64,000 bases of DNA from Chrysosporum bergii ANA360D. GTDB taxonomy: Bacteria > Cyanobacteriota > Cyanobacteriia > Cyanobacteriales > Nostocaceae. The stretch is from positions 62,001-126,000 of the forward strand of contig NZ_JANQDH010000012.1 of the NCBI RefSeq assembly GCF_029891735.1. Direction: 5' to 3'. Below are positions 19,612 to 28,132 of this stretch, piece after piece (the first letter of the stretch is position 1; every line of letters begins with the position of its first letter). A program made the position numbers and the translations under genes. The notes beneath the pieces were generated by a model. The model saw only the letters and a list, made by a program, of their open reading frames with translations. It was not told where the DNA came from and ran no database searches.

Positions 19612-20340
19612 ATGACAGACCCAATGATTCTATCAGGCACTGCTAATGACATCGACTCACTCCGGCAATCGTTAATCGCTGGGTCTATTCAAGTCCAACA
19701 ACAGATTATCCCACAGTTAGCTAACTTGGGTAATGATGGATTAAATGTGTTGATGGAATTTTTACAGCAACGACGTGATCACCCAGCGACTTGGATCGAT
19801 GGCAAAGTTTACCAAGTCCTGTATAATTCTGATGCACCGCAGGTAGAGGAATTTTTGCTTTCTTGCTTTCCTGAAGGAATTGTACCTCTAAAATCAGATG
19901 GAGGGATTGATTATCTTCCCTTGCAACAGCTACTTACCATTCAGGACTTCCAAGCAGCCGATCGCATGACTATCCAAAAGCTATGTGAATTAGCCGGTCC
20001 CCTGGCTGTGAAAAGAAAATGGTTATATTTTACCGAAGCAGAAAATGCCCCCATTGTTGACTTGCAAACCATTAACAACCTCTGGCTAGTCCACTCAGAA
20101 GGCAAGTTTGGCTTTTCGGTACAACGGGAAATTTGGTTAAGCGTGGGCAAGAATTGGGACAACTTATGGACTAAAATAGGCTGGAAAAGCGGTAACAACT
20201 GGACGCGGTATCCCCATCAGTTTACCTGGGATTTGACCGCCCCTAGAGGTCATTTACCTCTGTCTAATCAACTGCGGGGGGTGCGGGTCATAGCTGCTTT
20301 ATTATCACATCCAGCTTGGTCTCAAACTAGCAAAAGCTGA
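19612..20340 (+). CDS. gun4: Tetrapyrrole-binding regulator Gun4
   Basis: Gun4 binds protoporphyrin IX and its Mg form and stimulates magnesium chelatase, the first committed step of chlorophyll synthesis. The 242-residue protein has the usual cyanobacterial two-part layout: an N-terminal helical-repeat domain (about residues 10-85) and a C-terminal GUN4 core with TINNLWLVHSEGKFGFSVQ, the WTRYPHQFTWD stretch and LTAPRGHLPLSNQLRG. Its length matches the genuine chelatase cofactor, in contrast to the multidomain GUN4 protein at 58846. It is monocistronic or read into the ABC gene 62 bp downstream. Confidence 0.93.
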   Translation: MTDPMILSGTANDIDSLRQSLIAGSIQVQQQIIPQLANLGNDGLNVLMEFLQQRRDHPATWIDGKVYQVLYNSDAPQVEEFLLSCFPEGIVPLKSDGGIDYLPLQQLLTIQDFQAADRMTIQKLCELAGPLAVKRKWLYFTEAENAPIVDLQTINNLWLVHSEGKFGFSVQREIWLSVGKNWDNLWTKIGWKSGNNWTRYPHQFTWDLTAPRGHLPLSNQLRGVRVIAALLSHPAWSQTSKS

Positions 20341-20402
20341 ATCATAGTCTGAATTAGCAAAATAATTTGATTGGCCTTTAAGTCTAAATTTGACATCGAC
20401 TC

Positions 20403-21503
20403 ATGGCAAAAGTTTATTTAGAAAAAATTAGGCGTAAGTTTAACAACGTCACTGCTATCGACGACATTACCTTGGAAATTCCCGATGGAGAATTTTGGGT
20501 TTTGGTGGGTCCTTCCGGTTGTGGTAAGTCCACAATTTTACGAACCATCGCCGGTTTGGAATCAGCTACATCTGGTAATTTGTTTATCGGTGATCAACTG
20601 GTGAATGGTATCCCAGCCAGACAGCGTGATATAGCTATGGTTTTCCAAAATTACGCCCTTTATCCGCACATGACAGTGGCGGAAAATATCGCCTTTGGCT
20701 TAAAAATGCGGAAAGTTGACCCGAAAATTATTCAAGAACGATTGGTGAATGTGGCGCGATCGCTTGTTCTCGAACACTTACTAGACCGCAAACCAAAACA
20801 ACTTTCTGGGGGGCAACAACAAAGGGTAGCATTAGGACGAGCGATCGCCCGTGAACCCCAAGTATTTTTACTTGATGAGCCATTGTCTAATTTAGATGCT
20901 CAGTTACGAGATGACACAAGGGCAGAATTAAAACAGTTACATCAGCAATTAGGCATTACAACAATTTACGTCACCCACGATCAAGTTGAAGCCATGACCC
21001 TGGCGGATAAAATTGTGGTGCTAGACAGGGGTAGGATTCAGCAAATTGGTGATCCTCAAGGTATTTATGCCCTTCCCGCAAACCAAATGGTGGCAACTTT
21101 TTTAGGTAATCCCCCCATGAATATCTTACCTGCCATCTACAAAGATAATGTTTTTGATGTAACTGGGCAGCCATTACCAGTCCCTGCACTGGTGCGGGAA
21201 AAAGTAGACTTACGCCCAGGACAAACCTTTGATTTGGGCATTCGTCCCGAACATATTTATATTATTGATCCAGCAAATCCCCCAGACAACCAAGCATTGT
21301 TAGTAGTTGACGTGAAAATAGTAGAACCTTTGGGTCGAGAAACTTTGATTCGTGCTAATTTACCTGGTTCCAGGGGAATGCTCAATATTCAAATACCTGC
21401 TGATATTCGTCCCCGTCCCGGCGATAGCTTATCTTTACAATTAGATTTAAATCAGTTGTTTGTATTTGATACCGCAACTGGTGAGAGAATCTCGCCCCCC
21501 TAG
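20403..21503 (+). CDS. Sugar-type ABC transporter ATPase (MalK/UgpC/SugC-like)
   Basis: A 366-residue ATPase of the carbohydrate uptake (CUT1) type. It has Walker A GPSGCGKST, Q-loop VFQNYALYPHMTVAENIAFG, signature LSGGQQQRVALGRAIAR, Walker B VFLLDEPLSNLD and a C-terminal MOBE/OB regulatory domain (about residues 240-366) with LGIRPEHIYI. No permease or binding protein is adjacent; in cyanobacteria one such ATPase often serves several sugar or glycerol-compound permeases encoded elsewhere. The substrate is therefore open. Confidence 0.9.
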   Translation: MAKVYLEKIRRKFNNVTAIDDITLEIPDGEFWVLVGPSGCGKSTILRTIAGLESATSGNLFIGDQLVNGIPARQRDIAMVFQNYALYPHMTVAENIAFGLKMRKVDPKIIQERLVNVARSLVLEHLLDRKPKQLSGGQQQRVALGRAIAREPQVFLLDEPLSNLDAQLRDDTRAELKQLHQQLGITTIYVTHDQVEAMTLADKIVVLDRGRIQQIGDPQGIYALPANQMVATFLGNPPMNILPAIYKDNVFDVTGQPLPVPALVREKVDLRPGQTFDLGIRPEHIYIIDPANPPDNQALLVVDVKIVEPLGRETLIRANLPGSRGMLNIQIPADIRPRPGDSLSLQLDLNQLFVFDTATGERISPP

Positions 21504-21525
21504 CAGCCATCCCAGGGGGTAAAAT

Positions 21526-22458
21526 TCATCTAGCCACAACATCCTCTAATACTACATTGAGGATTTCTTTATTTCCTTTCCGGACAATGAGGGTGGAAGC
21601 AGCATTTCCATCTTCAGTGATAGGTGTTGACAATATGTATCTATAATTTCCATTCACCCAACCTGTAACACATTCACCATCACGACATCTAACTTTACCC
21701 CCAGTTAACTTAATACAGTTCCCCTTGTCATCACATCCTTTATAAGTGAGATTTCCTGTATTGTTCACCCCTGACCAAGAATTTCTGTTACCAATGGTAA
21801 TCGTCCATTTACCATTACTTAAGGTTTGTGTATCACTGGGTGAAGTTTTACTTGGTGAATTAGCCCCTAAAATTTCCATTTGCGAAATGATTAATTCTCG
21901 GCGAGTTTTACCGCAGGGTTCGTTACTTTCGCAATCATTTAATGATGCCATTTCATAACGGGCGCGGACTTTGCGATTTAAATATTTTTTTGCTTCCGCA
22001 CAAATGTCAAAGTCAGCACCTATATTATGTTCTCGCCCTTGTTCATCTACCACAGTGGCGTAACAAATAATATCACCTTGGACTAATTCTTTAACTGTGA
22101 CAATTTCTGGTTTATTCTTAGCTGTTTTATTAACTACCTCGGTTGTTTTGGGTTTACTGGCACTACTTGGCTGAGAAACTGTAGTTTTTTTTGTAGTTGG
22201 TGTTGAAATTTCTTCAGTAGATTTGTTCGTAGTATTTGCAACAGTGTTATTGGTTGTGTTGGGTTTACTTTCACTACTTGGCTGAGAAACTGTAGTTTCT
22301 TCTGTAGTTGGTGTTGAAATTTCTTCAGTAGATTGATTAGTAGTATTTACTACATTGTTATCCGTCGCTTGATTGACGTTACCATTTGAAGAACCACCAC
22401 AACTAGTAATCAAAATTGAGGAAACAATTAAGGCAATTGTGGGAATTAACCTGTTCAT
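21526..22458 (-). CDS. Lipoprotein with duplicated Ser/Thr-rich linker
   Basis: A 310-residue protein with a signal peptide and lipobox (ILITSC, Cys about residue 20), so it should be membrane-anchored on the periplasmic side. Residues about 35-107 are low complexity and contain two copies of a 37-residue Ser/Thr/Pro-rich unit (TEEISTPTT...TVSQPSS), encoded by 111-bp tandem repeats. The C-terminal half has several Cys residues (QGDIICYATV, DFDICAEA, NDCESNEPCGKT, YKGCDDKGNC, VRCRDGEC) that could form disulfides. I do not recognise the globular domain. It faces the ABC ATPase gene, tail to tail. Confidence 0.8.
   Translation of the reverse strand: MNRLIPTIALIVSSILITSCGGSSNGNVNQATDNNVVNTTNQSTEEISTPTTEETTVSQPSSESKPNTTNNTVANTTNKSTEEISTPTTKKTTVSQPSSASKPKTTEVVNKTAKNKPEIVTVKELVQGDIICYATVVDEQGREHNIGADFDICAEAKKYLNRKVRARYEMASLNDCESNEPCGKTRRELIISQMEILGANSPSKTSPSDTQTLSNGKWTITIGNRNSWSGVNNTGNLTYKGCDDKGNCIKLTGGKVRCRDGECVTGWVNGNYRYILSTPITEDGNAASTLIVRKGNKEILNVVLEDVVAR
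22150..22352. repeat. Tandem 111-bp repeat within the lipoprotein gene
   Basis: The segment 22150-22241 is repeated at 22261-22352 with few changes; the period of 111 bp equals 37 codons, so expansion or contraction keeps the reading frame. It encodes the flexible linker. Confidence 0.9.
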
Positions 22459-22534
22459 GTGTTTTTAAAGCTGCAAATGTTACTAATGTTAATTGTTTTA
22501 TGTTAATTATTTTACTTGCTCCCACCGCTAAAAC

Positions 22535-23569
22535 TTAATAAAACTTAAGTTTCACCAAATCAGCAGGAGGAAATGCCCCATTTTCCGTGATTATGGCTGT
22601 AATTAACTCAGCCGGGGTAACATCAAAAGCAGGATTGTAGAAATCAACACCCGACGGTGTGATCATACTCTGTCCCACTTGGTATATTTCCACTGAGTCA
22701 CGCTCCTCAATAGGAATATTACTACCATCAGCTAAGGTAAAATCAACAGTAGACAAGGGAGCAGCCACAAAAAAAGGTATATGATGGGCTTGGGCTGCGA
22801 TCGCCACACTATAAGTACCAATTTTATTAGCAGTGTCACCATTAGCAGCAATGCGGTCAGCACCCACAACCACGGCATCAATTAAACCTTGTTTCATGCA
22901 ATGAGCCGCCATACCGTCAGTAACTACTGTGACGGGTATACCTTCTTGAACACATTCCCAAGCTGTGAGTTTTGCCCCTTGTAAGCGGGGGCGAGTTTCG
23001 TCAGCAAATACACGCTGTAAACGTTCTTCTCTCCAAGCAGAACGGACCACACCCAAAGCTGTACCGTAACCAGCAGTAGCTAAAGCACCAGCATTGCAGT
23101 GAGTAAGAATTGTTAGCTTCTGTGGGGTGGTGGGTAATGCTGCCAAACCATGGTCACCAATGGCTTGACAGGTTTGTAAATCTTCAGCATTGATGGCTTG
23201 GGCTGTTTGCCAAAGATGGTGTTTAATTTCCTCCAGAGTTCCCAAACTTTCGTAAGCAGTTTTCATCATCCTACCAATTGCCCAAAATAAATTGACTGCT
23301 GTCGGGCGGGTAGAACGCAACAACTGGGCTACTTTTTCTAATTTTTCTAAAAACTCTTGGTGATTTTTGGCTTCAATTTCTCTCGCACCCAGATACATAC
23401 CATAAGCCGCAGCCACACCAATGGCAGGCGCACCTCGGACAATCATACTTTTAATTGCCAGTGCCATATCTTCACTGCGGTGAATGGTGACAATATTATA
23501 CTCGTGAGGTAAGCGGGTTTGGTCAATTAAGGAAACAGCGTTGTTTTGCCAAATAACAGGGTAAAGCAT
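22535..23569 (-). CDS. mtnA: S-methyl-5-thioribose-1-phosphate isomerase
   Basis: Methionine-salvage enzyme converting methylthioribose-1-phosphate to methylthioribulose-1-phosphate. Hallmarks are [18 protein letters not shown] near the N-terminus, [20 protein letters not shown] with the catalytic Cys, and [20 protein letters not shown] with the catalytic Asp. From the Met codon ending at 23569 it has 344 residues starting [10 protein letters not shown], as in the family. The frame is open to 23608 (357 residues), but those 13 extra residues are unlike the family, so the shorter start is chosen with some doubt because no clear RBS is seen for either. Confidence 0.93.
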   Translation of the reverse strand: MLYPVIWQNNAVSLIDQTRLPHEYNIVTIHRSEDMALAIKSMIVRGAPAIGVAAAYGMYLGAREIEAKNHQEFLEKLEKVAQLLRSTRPTAVNLFWAIGRMMKTAYESLGTLEEIKHHLWQTAQAINAEDLQTCQAIGDHGLAALPTTPQKLTILTHCNAGALATAGYGTALGVVRSAWREERLQRVFADETRPRLQGAKLTAWECVQEGIPVTVVTDGMAAHCMKQGLIDAVVVGADRIAANGDTANKIGTYSVAIAAQAHHIPFFVAAPLSTVDFTLADGSNIPIEERDSVEIYQVGQSMITPSGVDFYNPAFDVTPAELITAIITENGAFPPADLVKLKFY

Positions 23570-23767
23570 AGGGGTAAAACACAATACTATAGGCCTTGGC
23601 GATCGCATCTAACTTGATACATATTACACTTAATAATACTGATTAAATCATTAAAACTTGTAAATTTTTTATCAACTTATGAAAAGATTTTTTCTATTAC
23701 ATTAACTCTGAGAGTTGCAGTTTAAGAGTTGATATCATAAATATACAAACTCAATCAGTATTTTTCT

Positions 23768-24160
23768 ATGAAGTGTTCCTCTCAAGCCTTGGCATTTTGC
23801 AGTTACTATTGGGGATTACTAACTATTATTTTTACTGTTTCCCTGCCTGCTCAAGCATCAATTGTTTGTGAACCAGGAACAACGACTAAACATTCTAACA
23901 ACTCATTGGCGGGCTGCATCCTTGGTCAAGACATGACCATAAAACTCTCTACCTCCAATGCAGGGACACATAATTTTGATTGCCAAAGCCAAAGTTATAT
24001 ATATTTTGATGAAAATGGGCAGTTTGAAAGTTGTCAGCTTGCACAGGATATGTATTTAAAACAAGGCAACTCTATTACCAAATGTCCAGCAGATTATAGA
24101 GTATATGTTTCATCTCTGGGTAATGGTATTTTATCAGTCAACTGTAGGCCTTTGAGGTAA
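23768..24160 (+). CDS. Small secreted Cys-containing protein of unknown function
   Basis: A 130-residue protein with a clear signal peptide (hydrophobic LLTIIFTVSLP, cleavage likely after AQA near residue 30). The mature part of about 100 residues has six Cys (in IVCEP, AGCILGQ, FDCQS, ESCQLAQ, TKCPAD, VNCRP), an even number suitable for disulfides. Two segments look alike (CILGQDMTIKL and CQLAQDMYLKQ), suggesting an internal duplication. I do not recognise the family. It stands alone between the divergent mtnA and the convergent dxs. Confidence 0.75.
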   Translation: MKCSSQALAFCSYYWGLLTIIFTVSLPAQASIVCEPGTTTKHSNNSLAGCILGQDMTIKLSTSNAGTHNFDCQSQSYIYFDENGQFESCQLAQDMYLKQGNSITKCPADYRVYVSSLGNGILSVNCRPLR

Positions 24161-24229
24161 AGTTAACTATATGTGCCTTAGAAAACACTTACATGGACAA
24201 TGAACTGTCCCCAGCGTGCGGGAATGATT

Positions 24230-24262
24230 TTACTCCCCTCTCCTAGGAGAGGGGCTGAGGTG
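24230..24262. repeat. Palindromic repeat between secreted protein and dxs
   Basis: CCCCTCTCCTAGGAGAGGGG forms a perfect 20-bp palindrome at about 24236-24255, a common dispersed repeat in Nostocales. It separates two convergent genes and may work as a bidirectional hairpin, without a proper U tract. Confidence 0.75.
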
Positions 24263-24276
24263 AGGTCAAATCCTAA

Positions 24277-26184
24277 CTAGACAAGAGCCGATGCTTGCTT
24301 TTGAAAGAAAGCATCCATAACACTTTCAGCCATTTGACGACTAGTTAAACCTAATTCCGCCTTTGACTCATCCGGTGTAGCATGATCCACCAACACATCT
24401 GGTACACCAATACGCTTAACGGGAACCACAACATCGCCATCTAGGAGTGCTTCTGCCACAGCAGAACCAAAACCACCCATAACACAACCTTCTTCCACAG
24501 TAACCACACGGCCAATTTCCTTGGCTAGAGGTAAAATTAATTCCATATCCAAAGGCTTGACAAAACGGGCATTGATCACAGTTGCCTCAATACCATGTTC
24601 GCTAAGAATTTCTGCTGCCTGCATACTGGGATACACCATAGTACCATAGCCGATGATTAATACATCATCTCCCTGGCGCAGAATTTCCCCCTTACCAATA
24701 TCTAAAGGTTCCCAGCCCTCTTCCATCAGGGGAACACCGTAACCGTTGCCACGGGGGTAGCGCATGGCAATTGGTCCACTGGTGTAGTTAATACCAGTTA
24801 CCACCATACGTTGTAATTCGGCTTCGTCCTTCGGTGCCATTAATACCATATTGGGAATACAGCGCAGATAGGCGATGTCATACATACCTTGGTGAGTGGG
24901 ACCATCAGCACCAACAAGTCCTGCCCTATCTAAACAGAAAAACACAGGCAGGTTTTGAATACAAACATCGTGAATAATCTGGTCATAAGCCCGTTGGAGA
25001 AAGGTAGAGTAAATAGCAGCCACAGGGCGCATTCCCTCACAAGCCATCCCCGCAGCTAAAGTGACAGCGTGTTGTTCAGCAATACCAACATCAATATATT
25101 GTGATGGTAGTTTAGCTTGGAGTTTATCTAAACCTGTTCCTGTGGCCATGGCCGCGGTAATACCCACAATTTTGGGGTTTTGTTCAGCAAGTTTAACTAA
25201 AGTGTGGGAAAAAACCTTAGCATAAGAAGGAGGCTTGGGCTTACTTGAGGGGATTGCTTTCCCTGTGGTCAAGTTAAATGGACTTTGGGCATGGTAGCTG
25301 ACTTTATCTTGTTCGGCGATTTCATAGCCCTTGCCCTTTACTGTTACCACATGGACTAAAACCGGACCCGTCATCTCATGTGCTTGCTGGAAAGTAGAAA
25401 TAAGTTCCTCTAGGTTATGTCCATCCACCGGGCCAATATAAGTAAAACCTAGTTCTTCAAAAACTGCTCCCACCTTGGGAACCGCTAAACGCTTCATTCC
25501 TTCTTTGATGCGTCCCAATTCTGGAGACAAAGACTCACCCACAAAGGGAATGTGCTTAAACTGTTCCTCAAAATTATCTTTGATAAATTGCACCGGTGGA
25601 CTAAGGCGCATTTTATTGAGGTAGCGAGGAATAGCCCCTACGTTGGGAGAAATAGACATTTCGTTGTCATTGAGAACAACTAGCAGTTTAGTTTTAGGTA
25701 AATGTCCAGCATGGTTGATGGCTTCTAAAGCCATACCTCCTGTTAAAGCACCATCACCAATTACGGCCACTGATTTAAATTTTTCCCCTTTCAACTCTCC
25801 CGCTAAAGCCATACCCAGCGCTGCGGAAATACTGGTGGAAGCGTGTCCCGCACCAAAGTGATCAAATTTGCTTTCACTAAGCTTCAGATAACCCGCAATT
25901 CCGTCTTTTTGTCTGAGGGTGTGAAAATTGTTGTAGCGTCCGGTTAGAAGCTTATGGGGATAAGCTTGATGTCCCACATCCCAAATGACTTTATCCCGAT
26001 CCAAATCCAGTGTTTGATAAAGCGCTAGTGTTAACTCGACCACTCCCAAACCAGGGCCTAAATGTCCGCCACTGGCGGCTACGGTTTGTAAGTGCTTGTC
26101 TCTAATTTGACGGGCAATTTGTTGTAACTGCCGAATTGGCAAACCATGTAACTGATTAGGATGGGTTATTTCACTTAGATGCAT
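24277..26184 (-). CDS. dxs: 1-deoxy-D-xylulose-5-phosphate synthase
   Basis: Thiamine-diphosphate enzyme that condenses pyruvate and glyceraldehyde-3-phosphate, the entry step of the MEP isoprenoid pathway (carotenoids, phytol, quinone tails). It starts [16 protein letters not shown] and shows [21 protein letters not shown], the ThDP/Mg motif [18 protein letters not shown] with the later Asn in VLNDNEMS, and in the second half [17 protein letters not shown] and [15 protein letters not shown]. From the ATG ending at 26184 it has 635 residues; the frame is open a further 18 codons upstream (to 26238), but that extension is non-conserved. Confidence 0.97.
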   Translation of the reverse strand: MHLSEITHPNQLHGLPIRQLQQIARQIRDKHLQTVAASGGHLGPGLGVVELTLALYQTLDLDRDKVIWDVGHQAYPHKLLTGRYNNFHTLRQKDGIAGYLKLSESKFDHFGAGHASTSISAALGMALAGELKGEKFKSVAVIGDGALTGGMALEAINHAGHLPKTKLLVVLNDNEMSISPNVGAIPRYLNKMRLSPPVQFIKDNFEEQFKHIPFVGESLSPELGRIKEGMKRLAVPKVGAVFEELGFTYIGPVDGHNLEELISTFQQAHEMTGPVLVHVVTVKGKGYEIAEQDKVSYHAQSPFNLTTGKAIPSSKPKPPSYAKVFSHTLVKLAEQNPKIVGITAAMATGTGLDKLQAKLPSQYIDVGIAEQHAVTLAAGMACEGMRPVAAIYSTFLQRAYDQIIHDVCIQNLPVFFCLDRAGLVGADGPTHQGMYDIAYLRCIPNMVLMAPKDEAELQRMVVTGINYTSGPIAMRYPRGNGYGVPLMEEGWEPLDIGKGEILRQGDDVLIIGYGTMVYPSMQAAEILSEHGIEATVINARFVKPLDMELILPLAKEIGRVVTVEEGCVMGGFGSAVAEALLDGDVVVPVKRIGVPDVLVDHATPDESKAELGLTSRQMAESVMDAFFQKQASALV

Positions 26185-26265
26185 ACTATATAGTATTCCT
26201 CTTTCAACTCTACTTCTATGATTTTTTGATTTTCCCACGGTGGGGCTGCCTCTCCAATTATTTAG

Positions 26266-26988
26266 TTATTGGTCATTGGCCTGATCTGGGGGTGGGGTAT
26301 GACCAGTAACTAATGGCATTTCTGGCTGTGGTTGCTGTCTTTGTAAGTACTTACTTAACACATAAGCCATATCTCCATGGGTCATGGGACGTAATGGGGA
26401 TATGTTATTTTGGGGGTCTGTGTTAACAAATCCTTCTGCAAGCACTGTGGCGATGGCTTTTCTTGCCCAACCTGGTATTGATCCTGCATCGGGATGCGGA
26501 TCAAGTATTTCGTTGATGGTGTCATCACTAAACTGAAATACTCCATGGGCTTGGGCAAAAATCGCTAATGCCTCTGCCCTTGTTACTTTTTGATTAGGAA
26601 AGAATAAATTGCCCCTATATCCTTTCATGATATCAGTTTTTAGCACCGCTTGAATATGATTAAATGCCCAATGGGAAAGGGGAACATCTGCAACAGTTTT
26701 AGATTTTTGTTCTTTAACAGCTTCGCGGTTCTCTAGGTTAAATGTTTTCACCAAAATCGCCGCTAATTCCGCACGATTAATCATCCTTTCTGGGGCAAAT
26801 TTTCCATCACCTGAATTACTCATTAATTCGGTGATAACTACTTGTTTTATGGCTTCAGACTCTAGTTTTTCACTTGGTTCTAGACTTCTAGCCAGAGTTA
26901 ATCTCATGTTTGGCAGTAATAGCACTAGAAAAAAAGTACTTAGCAACTTCCCCTTTTTGATCATGATTTTGATGTTGCTATTTTGCAT
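26266..26988 (-). CDS. SLH-domain protein (exported)
   Basis: A 240-residue protein with an N-terminal signal-like segment (LLSTFFLVLLLPN, then LTLARS) and three S-layer-homology-like repeats: about residues 50-90 (MINRAELAAILVKTF), 95-145 (DVPLSHWAFNHIQAVLKTDI and VTRAEALAIFAQA) and 165-215 (IPGWARKAIATVLAEGFV and MTHGDMAYVLSKYL). In cyanobacteria SLH domains bind pyruvylated peptidoglycan-linked polymers and tie the outer membrane to the wall. There is no porin barrel attached, so it is an SLH-only protein. The true start could be the Met at residue 9. It ends 27 bp or more before the dxs open frame and may be cotranscribed with dxs. Confidence 0.83.
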   Translation of the reverse strand: MQNSNIKIMIKKGKLLSTFFLVLLLPNMRLTLARSLEPSEKLESEAIKQVVITELMSNSGDGKFAPERMINRAELAAILVKTFNLENREAVKEQKSKTVADVPLSHWAFNHIQAVLKTDIMKGYRGNLFFPNQKVTRAEALAIFAQAHGVFQFSDDTINEILDPHPDAGSIPGWARKAIATVLAEGFVNTDPQNNISPLRPMTHGDMAYVLSKYLQRQQPQPEMPLVTGHTPPPDQANDQ

Positions 26989-27347
26989 CTACAAGTATTA
27001 GTGGTTATCAGGATGTTAACTTAGACTAATTGACGCATTTTAGCTTGACAAAGTTGCCACTATGATCTCAATAATTTGTCCGGTTGCTTCTAAATTTACA
27101 TTTAAGTTATTTATGGTTGAATATGGTAAAAATGATTTTACTTGGATTTTACTTAGTATTAACTGTCAGGTAAACACTAGATAGACATTATAACCTAACT
27201 CTCCTAATTGTGTTGTGTAGTTCAGCAATCATCCCAGAGGCAGAAATAATGGGGAATTTTGGGTGAATTAATCGGGAAACGCCTGGGATGTAGTATAGTC
27301 GGCCGTGATAGATTAGATTATTTAGTCAATATTTCAGGAGTTTTGGG
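26989..27347. other. Divergent intergenic region before rpiA
   Basis: No gene is seen in this 359-bp AT-rich gap between the divergent SLH gene and rpiA. A TATAGT hexamer near 27292 could be a -10 element for rpiA, about 55 bp before its start; a matching -35 is not obvious. An RBS-like TCAGGAG lies 8 bases before the rpiA ATG. Confidence 0.5.
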
Positions 27348-28058
27348 ATGAGCGCAACAGTAGACCCAGTTAAGTTAATGAAGCAAGAAGTTGGCAAAGC
27401 CGCAGCAGCCTTGGTACAATCAGGCTCAATTGTGGGATTGGGTACAGGGTCAACTACAGCTTATACAATTCAGTTTTTAGGCGATCGCCTCAAGTCCGGT
27501 GAAATTAAAGATATTATCGGTATTCCTACTTCTTTTCAATCAGAAGTTCTAGCCAAAGAATACGGCGTACCCCTGACTACCTTAGATGCTGTTGACCACA
27601 TTGATATTGCCATTGATGGGGCTGATGAAGTTGACCCCCACAAGAACTTGATTAAAGGCGGTGGTGCAGCACATACCCGGGAAAAAGTCGTAGATTACTT
27701 AGCAAATCAATTTATCGTCGTGGTAGATGGTGGTAAATTAGTAGACCGTTTGGGGTCTTCTTTTGCCGTACCTGTAGAGGTGATACCCATGGCCATTACT
27801 CCTGTAACTAATACCATTAAAAAACTCGGTGGTAAACCTGAACTCCGCATGGGGGTAAAAAAAGCCGGTCCGGTGATCACCGACCAAGGCAATATGGTAT
27901 TAGATGTCAGATTTGACTCAATTGATGACCCCGTTAGTTTAGAAAAGACACTAAATAATATTCCCGGTGTGTTGGAAAATGGCATTTTCGTAAATTGTGT
28001 AGATGTAGTTTTAGTAGGGGAAGTTAAAGACGGTCAGCCTTTAGTACGTCAACTGTAA
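27348..28058 (+). CDS. rpiA: Ribose-5-phosphate isomerase A
   Basis: Interconverts ribose-5-phosphate and ribulose-5-phosphate in the Calvin and pentose-phosphate cycles. In 236 residues it shows the phosphate-binding [16 protein letters not shown], the [13 protein letters not shown] motif with catalytic Asp residues, [16 protein letters not shown] with the catalytic Glu/Lys region, and the C-terminal [14 protein letters not shown]. Complete and typical in length. Confidence 0.97.
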   Translation: MSATVDPVKLMKQEVGKAAAALVQSGSIVGLGTGSTTAYTIQFLGDRLKSGEIKDIIGIPTSFQSEVLAKEYGVPLTTLDAVDHIDIAIDGADEVDPHKNLIKGGGAAHTREKVVDYLANQFIVVVDGGKLVDRLGSSFAVPVEVIPMAITPVTNTIKKLGGKPELRMGVKKAGPVITDQGNMVLDVRFDSIDDPVSLEKTLNNIPGVLENGIFVNCVDVVLVGEVKDGQPLVRQL

Positions 28059-28089
28059 GCAAAACTGGGAATTGAAAAGTTACTCATCA

Positions 28090-28112
28090 GGTTACGCCGC
28101 CATAGCGTAACC
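28090..28112. terminator. Hairpin after rpiA
   Basis: GGTTACGC at 28090-28097 pairs with GCGTAACC at 28105-28112 around a 7-base loop, 32 bp past the rpiA stop. It lacks a following T run, so it may be a dispersed palindrome rather than an intrinsic terminator. Confidence 0.45.
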
Positions 28113-28132
28113 CCAGGTTGTAAAATCAGGTC

